Positions 9,758 to 20,142 of a DNA stretch of 30,841 nucleotides are shown here, in pieces. Each line of letters begins with the position of its first letter. Position 1 is the stretch's first letter. Source of the DNA: Chara braunii (lineage: Eukaryota; Streptophyta; Charophyceae; Charales; Characeae); the NCBI GenBank assembly GCA_003427395.1, contig BFEA01000386.1, forward strand, positions 583,842 through 614,682, in the 5' to 3' direction. Position numbers and translations under genes: made by a program. Below the pieces are notes generated by a model that did not search any database, was not told where the DNA came from, and saw only the letters and a program-made list of their open reading frames with translations.

Positions 9758-12492
9758 ATGGCATCTTCGTTCCAAAACACGACCACAGTGAACCCAAACA
9801 TGCTGGAAAGATGTATCAATGTGATTGATAACGAAGCCCTCAAATTTATGATTGACAGGACGAAGGTTCAAGGGATACAGACAGCGGAAACACAAAAGGT
9901 GGATAGCAAAGAAGAAGACGTAATAGTTTGGAAGTATCCGGAAGAGAAAATCGTTGAGCTCGATGACTTGCACGAAATGCATGGCGTGGTTTTCAATTTC
10001 ACACGCAATGGAGCAGAACTCCAACCTGCAGAGAAGAGAAAATGGGTGATTGAGACAACAAAAAGGGAACTGAAACTCAAACAATCTGCGATACCTTCAC
10101 ACTGCAAAATTTGGGTCGTAACAATGTCCTGGCCTTGTTCATCCAGGAAGAACACGCAAAAGCGGCTGCAAAAATGCAATCCAGGAACTGCAACGGCTCA
10201 GTATGCACGATCTCCAAGTGGAAGAAACTGAACACCCAAAGGCAAGACCCAGTGTTCTGGGTTTCATACAAACAAACACTCTTAAAAAAGAACTTTTGGG
10301 TTCAATTTGACAACATTCCACTTGGGTTCCAAGGCTTATTAAAGGACAGGCTAGAGAAACAATACACAGCAAACAGGATCCTTAAATGGATCCTGCCTGC
10401 GCCCGAATTTTTGGCCCCGCATCGTGGGTCGCTGACTGCAGTACTGGAAGTGAAGACGGACAGCCCCCCTGTCTTCCCACAGACATGGAAATTACGATTG
10501 AAAACAGAATCGCGGACATCAAGATCTACACAAAAAGCTCCCCAATCTGTTTTCGGTGCAGGGAGCGAGGCCAAATGGGGACCGATACCAATTGTCCCAA
10601 ATACCCGAAGCAGCCAAAGGAGCGTAAACTCCTTCCCAATATGCTGGCCGAAGTGGAGGAGGCACCGGGCATATGGTTTGTCGCAGATAGTAATTACGAT
10701 GGTTGGGTCTTTGACGACAACCTGGAGGAACCAGATTGGGTATGGCACTACGTGGACAAGGAACCTATGGTCAAGAAACCGAACATTTTTCCTCCAACTG
10801 ACAGCAGATGGCAGAAGAAAGGAATGGGGAAGGTGCCACCCAACCCAATAAAATTTAAAACTGACCCTCTCATCGACCCTCAGGTGATCAGAGAAGAGAA
10901 GGATCGGGAAGACTTGTTGTGGGATTTGGACGCAGTAAGGGAGCAGGTAATGCAGGAATTTGACAAGGAAGCATCCAGCATTAGGAGCAGGCTGAAAGGT
11001 CTGGAACAGGCATCTCTTCAGTCAAGGGTTAAGACCCAAGCAGAGAACAAACGAACCCTGAACAAGGAAGAAGGACAGAAAATCATGGAGGGGGGTCTTA
11101 AGAAGAGAAAAACAATCAATGCAGGGGGGAAAGAGGAGATTGTAACCAAACCTGTTGAGGTTTGGCAAGGAGACACGGCTAACGTGCCAGGGAAGGCTGG
11201 GTCGGAAACAAGTGCAGATGTGAGTGGTGTAGAGGAGGACAGCTCTGCAGGGGAAAGTGAAAAGGAATCCCAGCGTTCTCTTCAGTGGCTCAAGGAGTAT
11301 GTGGAGAAAGTCAAAGGGAAAGGGAGCATGCTTTTGACATCCGTGTAGCGTGTCTTAAACATGCTGAGAACGCCCAGCTAATTGGCAAGAGGAGCATGTT
11401 TGGAGGAAATGGGATTTCAAACAACCAGTTCGAGGCTCTCAAGAAAGTCGGGTCAGAGGAATTGTCAGAATATACGGCCTTCAGGTATGCAGAAAAGAAG
11501 AGGGCAAGAGAACAAGGCGTGAAAGACAAGGACAAAACCATTCCTGGCGGGAAGTATGAATTCCAAAATCAAAGACCCAAGAAATGGAAATCAGGAAAGA
11601 ACCAGAAGAAGAAGGAGAATGTTGCAGATCAAATGAAAACCGATGAAGAGTCGGGGCGCTCCCTCCTGGAAAAAGAAGCAGCAGTGGTAGTAGCCCAAAC
11701 ATACAAATTGAAGAGGCTGAACGAGGAGTATGCCCTAGAGTTCATCACAATTGATCACATCGCCAAAAAGGCAGCACCCCTTGTTGAGGAAACCGCCAGA
11801 TCTGCATGGATCACCTTGATGAACATTCGGCCGCTTATCGCGGCAAGATATGTGTCGGGGATAGGTAAGTGGCAGATTGCCACGGATGTGTCCTTCCAGA
11901 TCCCGGGCTTTGAGGAAGGCCAAAATGTAGTCGATATCCTCCGAAAAAAGGTAACCACTGCATACCCATTGGGGGCCTACGACACAATTCCAAATGAAAC
12001 AACACAGGAAGACACACACTCTCAATCGGGTCAAGAGCAAGGGGATCAGTACGAGGAGACACCCACAGATTTAAGGAGGCATTCGCGCCACTGATCGTCA
12101 AGCTGCCGGAAACCACACAACTGTGATCAAGGATGAGATGGAGACCCTGGAGAACTGTAACGGCAGTCCCATACAGCATCCTGGCAAGCTCAAGTCTGCC
12201 TGCTGAGCTAAACGTCGTTTCAATCGCGACCCTGGTCACAACAGGCACGTTGGAGGGGGATGGAGATTTAGACACACGAGCGTACGCGGTTGACTGGGAC
12301 CAGTTTTACAGGAGCGATGGATCAGACAACGACTCTTCGGGCTGGTTTTCGAATGGGGACTTTGTGGACGAGGGAGGAAAGATGGAAAAAGGGACAAATT
12401 TGGGTAAAGACAATGAGGGTAGCATGGGGCCATACAAGATGGATGACACTAGGTCGGCCTCACCCTCAAGGTCGACAGGGGAGAAGACCTGA
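9758..12492 (+). pseudogene. LINE-1 ORF1, nucleic-acid-binding protein (frameshifted)
   Basis: ORF1 proteins of L1-like LINEs bind element RNA in a cytoplasmic RNP. The chosen ATG (9758) has good context. The N-terminal frame runs to about 10100, then shifts; the next segment (VLALFIQEEHAKAAAKM, DPVFWVSYKQ, FWVQFDNIPLGFQG) resembles the RRM-like DUF4283 region of plant LINE ORF1 in layout. After another shift near 10467 comes IENRIADIKIYTKSSP and a zinc knuckle CFRCRERGQMGTDTNCP, where His is replaced by Gln and the spacing is longer than CX2CX4HX4C. A long charged Lys/Glu-rich region with likely coiled coil follows (10900-11650), with further shifts near 11330 and 12058 and a stop at 12122. 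The acidic tail to 12492 may or may not belong. Confidence 0.72.
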
Positions 12493-12580
12493 AAGGGGGG
12501 GACACAAGTGGCCTTACCACCCCCTCTTAAAGGACAACTCTTCGGTCTAGGGTCTGCAGCCAGCGTTTAGGGTCCGGGCA

Positions 12581-15500
12581 ATGGAGGACTTAGGAAAACG
12601 GCCAACACAAGGGTTGTCCAGGATGAGTGGAGACACCAAGGGATTGTTCTTCGATGTTGGAACGTCAACAGTTTGGGGAATGTGCAGGAGAAGGAAGACA
12701 AGATGTTCGACTTAATAAACGGTTTAACAGTGAGCAACAAGAAGGTAGCAGACATCATACTGCTACAAAAAACTCATCTTACTGCATCCAGTGAACGTAC
12801 TAGGAACAAAAAGATGGTTGCCAGGAAGTTGGGAGGCATTAAGGAGGAAATATGGGCAGAGGACAGCACTTCAAGTACAAAAGGCACGGCCATCTTAATA
12901 CCCAACTCCTCTAGATTCCCCCGGGCTGGGGAGGTGATGGATAGGGAAGCCGATCTTATCAACGGGAGATGGTGCTCTATGCATCTGAAATGGAATGAAG
13001 AGGAGTTTTGCGTGCTCAACGTCTATGCCCCAAATGAACCTACGGAGAGGACCGCTTTCATAGCTAGCTTGGACAGAAGAATCCCCCGTTGATTCCATGC
13101 ATAGTGGCTGGAGACTGGAATGCCACTTTGGACCCTTCCATGGATCGTATATCCCGTTCACCTAACTCAGGCAGCTCTCAAGAGGCCTTGCCAATCCAGA
13201 AGTTGACGTTAGATCACGGTCTGATCGACCCCTTTAGAACCATGCACCCGTCCACCATAGCATTCTCGTTAATAAAAATAAAACATGCTCAGCGCACGGC
13301 CTTCTCACGTATAGATTACTTCTTAATTTCAGAGATATTGTTGGGGGCAGTCAAAGACGCACAGGTACTACCCCTAGGCCCATATCCAAAGCTAGATCAC
13401 AAGCCTATAGAATTGATAATTAGTTTTGAACAGTCGGTCAAAAAAGGGAACAACTTCCACAAACTAAACAACTCCCTGTTACTGAGCCAGATTTTCCAAG
13501 GAGTGAGGGATTGCTGGCAAGGGCAAAGGAACTCTCTGCTAGCCACTCAAGATCGGTGGGAATGGTTCCAAAAAAGTTATCCGGACCTTTCAAAGACGGT
13601 AGCGAAGCTCTCTAGAAATCTTTCATCCGTTAGGAAACAAAGAAGGCAAAGTTTGGAATCGACGTTGAGGATCGTGGAGGCCAATTTGAGTGAAAACACC
13701 TCCTCCCAACTATATCTAGAAATCTTTGAAAAGGCCCGGGAGGAATTGGCTCTGTGGAGATGGTGGGATCTGAAGGATCTACAAGTTAGGTCCAGAATGA
13801 ATGAATACGAACTCAGAGAGTCAATGTCCAAACATTTTTTCGCACGCATTAAGGCTAATTCCCAGGCGAGCACTATAGAGAGATTAAAGACTCTCTCACC
13901 CCCGGAGGAGACGATGTCCACCAGTGAAGACTTGTTAGGAATAGCAAAAAGCTTCTACCAAAACCTATACCAAATTAAAACACGGTCGCCCGTCTCAGCG
14001 GCTACAAGAGAAGCGAGACAAAGAATGCTACAATACTTGGAACGGACGATTACAGCCGAACAAGCGGAAGCCCTGGACAAACCAATTACGATAGAAGAGC
14101 TACACCAAGCACTCCAAAGTATGAAAAATGACAAATCACCAGGCATCGACGGCCTGTCCAAGGAGTTTTGGGCAAAATTTTGGCCTCTCTTCGAGCGAGA
14201 TTTATTGAACTTGTACGAAGACAGTTGGGTTAAAGGGGGGCTAGGTAATCTCATCAGCAGCAGCGTGGTTACTTTGTTATACAAAAAGGGGGACAAATAA
14301 GACATCAGAAACTATAGACCGATCTCCTTGCTGACGCTCCCATATAAGATATTGGCTAAAGCACTGGCAGCGAGAATCACAAGCATAACGGACAAATGCT
14401 TTCATATTGATCAAACAGGCTTCATTCCCGATAGATATATATTGGACAACGTGCTAACTTTAAACGAGGCAGTCTACAGGTCAGAGAAAAAAAAATAAAC
14501 ACGGCAATACTCTTCTTTGATTTTGAAAAAGCATACGACCAAGTCAATGGTCCTTCATGGATGCCAGCATGGAACGGATGGGAGTGGGACCGAATTTCAA
14601 AAAGTGGATCCGAATTCTATACAACGATGCCATGGGATGTGTACAGGTTAATGGGTTCCTCTCCGAAAGCTACCCAATATCTAGATCAGTCAGACAAAGG
14701 GACCCTCTGGCACCATCAATCTTCCTTTTTGTGATGGAAGCCATTGCATCATTTCTAAGGAAAGACCCCGCTATTCGGAGACTACCGGGAGTGAATGTCG
14801 GATCAGTACACCACATGAGTTTCCCGACAGCCATCATGTTTGCAGACGACCTGACAGTCCTGATTCGGGCTTCTGACTCCTCTTTTAAATCATTGGCCAA
14901 AGCAATGGAGGTTTTTAGACTAGCATCTGAGATGAGAATAAACTGGAAAAAGACGATTGGGTGGTGGCTTTCAGACGAGGATCTTCCAGTCCTTCAGGGT
15001 CCAGAGTCGACTATGACATGGGATACACCAGAAACACCCACCCGCTACCTGGGTTTCTTAATGACTAAGAACGGTCTAGCTCCTCAGATGGCACAGAACA
15101 CCCTAACCAAACAAATAAATAAGCTAGGGAGATGGGGGAGTGTCTTCACCTCACTAATCGGCAGAGCCCTGGTACTCAATACCTCGGTATTCTCGATGAT
15201 GTGGTACATTACCTCGATATGGACAATACCGGATAGCTCACTAAAGGAATTGAACTCCTTAGCCAGGAATTACTTATGGTCACGCAACCCCAATAAAAGG
15301 AATAGCATACCCAAGATTGCATGGCAGTACATCACGGGGAAGCCGCTCTATGGAGGCTTGGGTATCATTGACCCTGAAGCTGAGACAAAAGCCCTCCAAG
15401 TCAGATGGGTAATCAAACTGCTGATGAAACCAGAAAGCCCATGGAATAAGCTGGCACTCGATAGCATCAGGGCGCTGGCACCTATAACCTCTCCCGAAAA

Positions 15501-17038
15501 CATGGTCGGGCTATTTTGGATAATGACTAGGGAATGGAAGCTCAAAATTGGCAGGAGAAGGCAGAGAGGTGAACCAGTCCAAGACGCGGGCAGATTCACC
15601 ACCCCATACTGGTCGGCCCTGATCCGGTTATGGAGAGAAATAATGCCAAAAGGAGTAAACAGGCCAAGGTCCGTACCTGAGGTCCTAAAACAACCACTTT
15701 TTGGTAACAGTTGGGTGACTGACGAGGGAAATAATCCCCTTGTCCTAGAACAGAGATGGCTCTCTTGGGTCAAAAACGGGGTATGGACAGTCGGTCACCT
15801 ATGGAAGGAAGAAAGAAAGGAATGGATAAATGAACAAGAATTGAACATGCTACTGAAGGGGTGTCATAAAAGAGGACCCAACTTTCACTACATCATTGAT
15901 AGAATCCCAACAAACTGGAAAGATATCTTAAAGGAAGCCACACCGTGGAAGGCTGGGGAGTGGGGACTTAAGGTGCAAGAATGCCCCCCTCAAGAGCCTT
16001 TCAGTTTTCTCATATGCACCCGGGATCGACCACACAAGCCGTCTTTTCGACCTTCCCGATTTCTTCGTCACTTCAAGGCAGGCCATTGATATTTAACAAG
16101 GATGTGGAGACGGTAGTTATGGAGGTCTATTTACTTGGAAAAATAAGAGTGCTAGGTCAATGGCCAAAACAGATCTTTAGACCAGAGACGACAGTGAGGA
16201 ACCTGGAATTTGACCCAGCAGAATGGGGTTGGACACCAGACAAAGACAGGAATATCAACTCGAGGGTCCCGATATACAACTACACAGTTAAGGTCGGATA
16301 TAAACTTTTGGTCAAAACAAAAGACCCAGTTCCGGTAATCAGAAACAGAGGGCAGAAATTATTAGGACAGGAAGCTGACAACCTCTCCCAGATCCCCTGG
16401 AAAAGATACAAAACTATTAAACCGATCAAAATCAGAAGCCTTCGGTGGCTTATCACATATGTCGCACTGCCGATCAATAAATGGTTACATACAAGACGTC
16501 ACAAAAACGATCCTAGCAGCTCGGACCTATGCACGGTCTGCACCGGAGGGAGTCAGGAAGACATAGTACATTGCCTACTCTATTGCAGTGAAGCCACGAA
16601 ATACTGGGCAAGGGCATCAGCTCTATGGGACTCCCGAACATCCCATCCAAGTTCTTCTCTGGACTAACCTCCCTGACCATCTCAAAAAGACAGAACGGTC
16701 GTGGTTTGGACTAATCAGGAAAGTGACACTGTGGGTTATCTAGAAGGAAAGATGTGGCAGAACCATTGAACCTCTCCAACCCGCAAGAAAAGTTGTGGGG
16801 GGAAACAAAAACCTTGTTGCAGGCAGAAATCCAGAGCAGATGGTGGAGACAGAGGTGGTCGATGCCGGAGGACGAGGGCATACAAGATAAGGCCAGGAAG
16901 AGATTCTGCAGGCTATGGCTGTTGGAAGGCAAGGTGGCGGAACTTCGGGATGATAGGCTACTCTGGAAGGATTGGCATAATTCAGAATCCAGTGGGCGGA
17001 ACCAGATGGCAACAGTGTTGGAAAGATATCTGAGCTAA
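12581..17038 (+). pseudogene. LINE-1 ORF2: APE endonuclease, reverse transcriptase, zinc finger
   Basis: ORF2 nicks target DNA and reverse-transcribes element RNA at the nick. The endonuclease (about 12640-13430) shows RCWNVNSLG, LNVYAPNEP, VAGDWNATLDP, SRIDYFLIS and LDHKPIEL. The catalytic Glu of the usual QETH motif is Lys (LLQKTHL). RT motifs follow: KNDKSPGIDGLSKEFW, NYRPISLL, DQTGFIPDR, FFDFEKAYDQVN (first catalytic Asp, about 14514-14549), SVRQRDPLAPSIF (usually RQGDP) and FADDLT (14839-14856). A C-terminal CX2C...HX4C finger (CTVC ... HCLLYC) lies near 16530-16588. Damage: frameshift near 13085, TAA at 14298-14300, frameshifts at the A-run near 14490 and at 14548, another near 15980-16080, shifts near 16660-16755, and TAG at 16741-16743. 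The terminal ~95 codons end at TAA 17036-17038. Confidence 0.88.
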
Positions 17039-17674
17039 GCGAAACCTGATGCACCCGAAGAAGGAAAAAACAGAGAGGAACAGGATAAGGGTCAACAACT
17101 TGAGGCCAGGAAGAGGTCAGCAGATAGGTGACGAGGGAAATGCAATCGATGGAGCCGAGAGACGAGGAATAAACAAAGGAAATAGAAAAGGGTCTCCATA
17201 ACGGGCAAGGGACTCAATTCAAAGTACAGCTCCTGGGCAAGCAGTACATGGAAGCTTCCTAGGTTTGGAAGGGAAGCGGGGTCACAGAATCCGTAGATGA
17301 GGGATTAGGGTTTAGGGTTCAAAGGTGGGGGCCAGAAGGGAAGATAAGGTGGGACAAGAGGTGAGTAGGTCTTTTGGGTAATCTTGGCCACAGAACTGCT
17401 TTTAGAGTTTTCCAGGTGGGACAGAAGCTCTTTCTAGGTGATATAGCACTATCCAGCAGATTCGTTTATCAGGTCTGAGAGGAAAGAGTGAGGCATGGCA
17501 AACTGACAATCAATCCTCCACGAAGGTGGAGCAATCAATGCTGCTCGAGGGTCCTTCGACCAGACGGAAGGAAGCGTGAGTAATACTTATTCTGGCTTGC
17601 CGGTGGAATAGGAACCGGATTGACGCTCCCCAAAATGGAAAGGAGCTAGGACCATAATGGCCCTGTTTTTGTTG
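17039..17674 (+). other. LINE-1 3' UTR
   Basis: No ORF of note, G/A-rich. It lies between the ORF2 stop and the A-rich tail. It contains a single GGGATTAGGGTTTAGGG stretch near 17303 resembling plant telomere repeat, but only about two units. Confidence 0.6.
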
Positions 17675-17718
17675 AAAAAATAAATAAATAAATAAATAAA
17701 ATAAAATAAAATAAAAAA
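17675..17718 (+). repeat. TAAA-rich tail of LINE-1
   Basis: An A run followed by five TAAA units and then TAAAA units. A simple-repeat tail immediately after a LINE 3' UTR is a hallmark of target-primed reverse transcription and fixes the 3' end and orientation. Confidence 0.85.
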
Positions 17719-17723
17719 TTATG

Positions 17724-18041
17724 CACTACCGCCAACCAGGGGGGAACCGGCCCGGTCGACCGGCCGGTAGGACCGGTTCGGTTCTGGTTTGGGGAGGGCC
17801 CCCCCATCCTACCGGGTTTGCAGCAGTGTTGTCCATAGCTTTCATTTTGAATTGAATCAACTTGTCCGAAATTGATCTAGATTCCTGGCATTATATTATA
17901 GTGGACTCCTGAGCGTTTGAGAATATTTACCTATGGAGGTCCTCTGGACATAAGGATCACTCAGTTGTATGAAGTATTCAAGTGCACATGTTCTACAATC
18001 TATTTCAATTTTCAGCAAAGCTTCCAATCAAGTGTGAACAC
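17724..18041. other. Unassigned stretch with CCGG-rich block
   Basis: No gene seen. 17738-17815 is dense in CCGG/GGCC words, including the palindrome CGGTCGACCG, followed by a C run. The remainder to 18041 is AT-balanced and not recognised. Confidence 0.4.
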
Positions 18042-18164
18042 CAACTTCCACAACCCGCCAGGAGGCCCAAGCGAAATATCTCTGGTGAGCCCGAAGCGCA
18101 TCACAGGGGGCCGTGGGGGATCGAATGGACAACGTGGGGAATCGAACCCACGACCTCCTGAATA
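18042..18164 (-). mobile_element. tRNA-derived SINE, minus-strand copy (A)
   Basis: The reverse complement runs from TATTCAGGAGGTCGTGGG through a perfect B-box GGTTCGATTCC and T-stem into a tail, ending GGGTTGTGGAAGTTG. It aligns along its full length with 18265-18390 on the other strand, with roughly 15-20 differences. The A-box half of the tRNA region is missing; instead it abuts another SINE tail fragment (18165-18228), suggesting a tandem, truncated copy. Confidence 0.75.
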
Positions 18165-18228
18165 TCTCTGTTGGTCAACCCCAAGTGCATCACAGGGGGC
18201 CATGGGGGATCGAATGGACGACGTGGGG
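18165..18228 (-). mobile_element. tRNA-derived SINE tail fragment, minus strand (B)
   Basis: 64 bp reverse-complementary to 18290-18353 with about six mismatches. It covers only the region just after the T-arm. On the minus strand it sits directly 5' of copy A, so B and A form a head-to-tail pair. Confidence 0.75.
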
Positions 18229-18390
18229 GCTAGGGCTAGCTCAGCTGATTGAGCACGTACGTGGTATTCAGGAGGTCGTGGGTTCGATTCCCCACATCGT
18301 CCATTTGATCCCCCAAGGCCCCCTGTGATGCGCTTGGGGTTCACCAGCAGAGACATTTGGCTTGGGACTCCTGGCTGGTTGTGGAAGTTG
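18229..18390 (+). mobile_element. tRNA-derived SINE, plus-strand copy with A and B boxes (C)
   Basis: Contains an RNA polymerase III A-box-like TAGCTCAGCTGA (18237-18248) with a pairable D-arm (GCTC/GAGC). It also has a perfect B-box GGTTCGATTCC (18281-18291) in a perfect T-arm (GTGGG/CCCAC). The anticodon stem does not pair and no acceptor stem closes, so it is a tRNA-like SINE head rather than a tRNA gene. The tail continues to GTTGTGGAAGTTG. Confidence 0.75.
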
Positions 18391-18621
18391 GTTAGGTTTT
18401 CCAGCTGAGTCCAAGTGTTAGGAGTCGGGGTACTGATCCCCGCATAGAGTAGGTTGGGAAGGCTGGAAACTCAACCCATAACCTTAAGCATCCCCTGGAA
18501 AAACTGGACATATATGTAGGTTGGTAGGCAGAGTGAGGTATACGAGTGAAGAATATAGATTAGTATTTAGAAAAAAAAGAATAAAGAGAAAAAGTGTGAA
18601 CACCCAGCATCCGCTCTGGAA
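18391..18621. other. Unassigned stretch between SINE groups
   Basis: No ORF, RNA gene or repeat recognised; A-rich near 18565-18595, which could be the decayed tail of SINE copy C or of another element. Confidence 0.35.
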
Positions 18622-18941
18622 GGAATAATTTGGCAGAATACAAAGGAACCATTAACATATTCGGGGATGAAGGTTAAATGACATGGGTCCTTTACTAGCC
18701 TAGCTCAGTTGGTACACCCATGAACTGTTAAACCACAAACCTCAGTTCAAGTCCAGATGGAATCAGCTAAATAAACTCATGAAGGAATGATTTGGCAGAA
18801 TGTAAGGGAACCATTCAGATATTTTGGGATAATTGTTAAATGACATGGGCCATTTACTGGCCTGCTCAGTTGGTAAACTAATGAACCGTTAAAATACAGA
18901 CCTCAGTTCAAAGTCAGACGGAACTAGCTGAGTGAATTACC
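18622..18941 (+). mobile_element. Tandem dimer of a second, diverged tRNA-like SINE
   Basis: Two similar units begin with GGAATAATTTGGCAG (18622) and GGAATGATTTGGCAG (18784), a period of 162 bp. Each contains an A-box-like word (TAGCTCAGTTGG at 18701-18712; TGCTCAGTTGG near 18863) and a B-box-like word (AGTTCAAGTCC at 18744-18754; AGTTCAAAGTC near 18905). The stems are not well paired, so functional tRNAs are unlikely. The second unit abuts the truncated LINE-3 end. Confidence 0.65.
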
Positions 18942-19445
18942 TCAGAATTTACCCAGGACCGCTTGCCTCATTTCTGAGGTACGTAATATCGAGTTATTGA
19001 TTTTGTAAAAACCCTTGCCCCAGTTGATTTGTTTGTCTGTGGTCAGGTGTAGAAAGACAGACTTATGGTCTAGAGCATAACTGTAAGGTAAATCCTTTAT
19101 CCCCACTGAATGCATTGTCCCTACTAAACCCTGAGAAATTAAGAAATAATTGATGCGGGAAGCCGACATGTGCTGGCTCCTGTTTCGCTTGTGCAACGTA
19201 AACTGCTTTTCATCCGGGAAATGGAGTCTGTACTACTCTGTAGGGAACGATCAGGTCCCTTCCCTTCATTAACTTATGGATTGGGAGTGCTTCTTCCCCT
19301 GCAGACCCTTCCAAATTTCTCGCACCTCCTAACATCCGGTCCAAGCCCGGGTCAACGGTTGCATTCCAATCGCACGTGATGATGACGCGCCAGGTAGGAT
19401 CTAAGTGAGCCTCCAGGCCCTTTACCATCTCGGCTCGCTGTTGGA
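18942..19445 (-). pseudogene. LINE-3 ORF2 fragment: second half of APE endonuclease domain
   Basis: Minus-strand translation gives MVKGLEAHLDP, IITCDWNATVDPGLDR (the GDWN motif with Gly replaced by Cys) and EEALPIHKLMKG. After a frameshift near 19200 come SASRINYFLIS and YALDHKSVFLHL, then INWGKGFYKINNSIL. These correspond to the GDWN, SRIDY and DH motifs of the LINE-1 endonuclease in the same order. The first half of the same domain lies at 23579-23990, separated by LINE-2. The fragment ends at the SINE dimer; the RT part is missing. Confidence 0.82.
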
Positions 19446-19448
19446 TCG

Positions 19449-19472
19449 TTTTTTTTTTTTTTTTTTTTTTTT
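19449..19472 (-). repeat. Poly(A) tail of LINE-2 (poly-T on plus strand)
   Basis: 24 T on the plus strand, bordering the gap. It is three bases from the left copy of the target duplication (19425-19445). This is the expected 3' end of the minus-strand LINE-2. Confidence 0.75.
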
Positions 19473-20142
19473 NNNNNNNNNNNNNNNNNNNNNNNNNNNN
19501 NNNNNNNNNNNNNNNNNNNNNNNNNNNNNNNNNNNNNNNNNNNNNNNNNNNNNNNNNNNNNNNNNNNNNNNNNNNNNNNNNNNNNNNNNNNNNNNNNNNN
19601 NNNNNNNNNNNNNNNNNNNNNNNNNNNNNNNNNNNNNNNNNNNNNNNNNNNNNNNNNNNNNNNNNNNNNNNNNNNNNNNNNNNNNNNNNNNNNNNNNNNN
19701 NNNNNNNNNNNNNNNNNNNNNNNNNNNNNNNNNNNNNNNNNNNNNNNNNNNNNNNNNNNNNNNNNNNNNNNNNNNNNNNNNNNNNNNNNNNNNNNNNNNN
19801 NNNNNNNNNNNNNNNNNNNNNNNNNNNNNNNNNNNNNNNNNNNNNNNNNNNNNNNNNNNNNNNNNNNNNNNNNNNNNNNNNNNNNNNNNNNNNNNNNNNN
19901 NNNNNNNNNNNNNNNNNNNNNNNNNNNNNNNNNNNNNNNNNNNNNNNNNNNNNNNNNNNNNNNNNNNNNNNNNNNNNNNNNNNNNNNNNNNNNNNNNNNN
20001 NNNNNNNNNNNNNNNNNNNNNNNNNNNNNNNNNNNNNNNNNNNNNNNNNNNNNNNNNNNNNNNNNNNNNNNNNNNNNNNNNNNNNNNNNNNNNNNNNNNN
20101 NNNNNNNNNNNNNNNNNNNNNNNNNNNNNNNNNNNNNNNNNN
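19473..20142. other. Assembly gap (670 N)
   Basis: Unbroken N run. It lies between the LINE-2 poly(A) and the C-terminal ORF2 coding sequence, so the missing bases should be the LINE-2 3' UTR and the rest of the tail. The length may be an estimate. Confidence 0.99.

Larger units (their letters stand above)
7139..17718 (+). mobile_element. LINE-1: decayed L1-like non-LTR retrotransposon
   Basis: Plus strand: presumed 5' UTR with tandem repeats (to 9757), ORF1 with CCHC motif, ORF2 with APE-type endonuclease, RT and C-terminal zinc finger, short 3' UTR, and a TAAA-rich tail. This architecture matches plant L1-clade LINEs. Coding capacity is destroyed by at least ten frameshift or nonsense changes. 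The 5' end is inferred from a possible 14-bp target duplication (7125-7138 and 17710-17723, 13 of 14 identical). That match is A-rich and overlaps the tail, so the 5' end is weakly supported; the element certainly covers 9758-17718. Confidence 0.8.

Noticed and set aside
17303-17320. Interstitial telomere repeat
   Set aside because: Only about two TTTAGGG-like units inside a LINE 3' UTR.
18229-18302. Functional tRNA gene
   Set aside because: A-box, B-box, D-arm and T-arm are good, but the anticodon stem does not pair and no acceptor stem closes; similar tails on neighbouring copies show it is a SINE.
18697-18765. Functional tRNA gene in the first dimer unit
   Set aside because: Only the A-box is good; T-stem and anticodon stem do not pair, and the unit is repeated 162 bp away.
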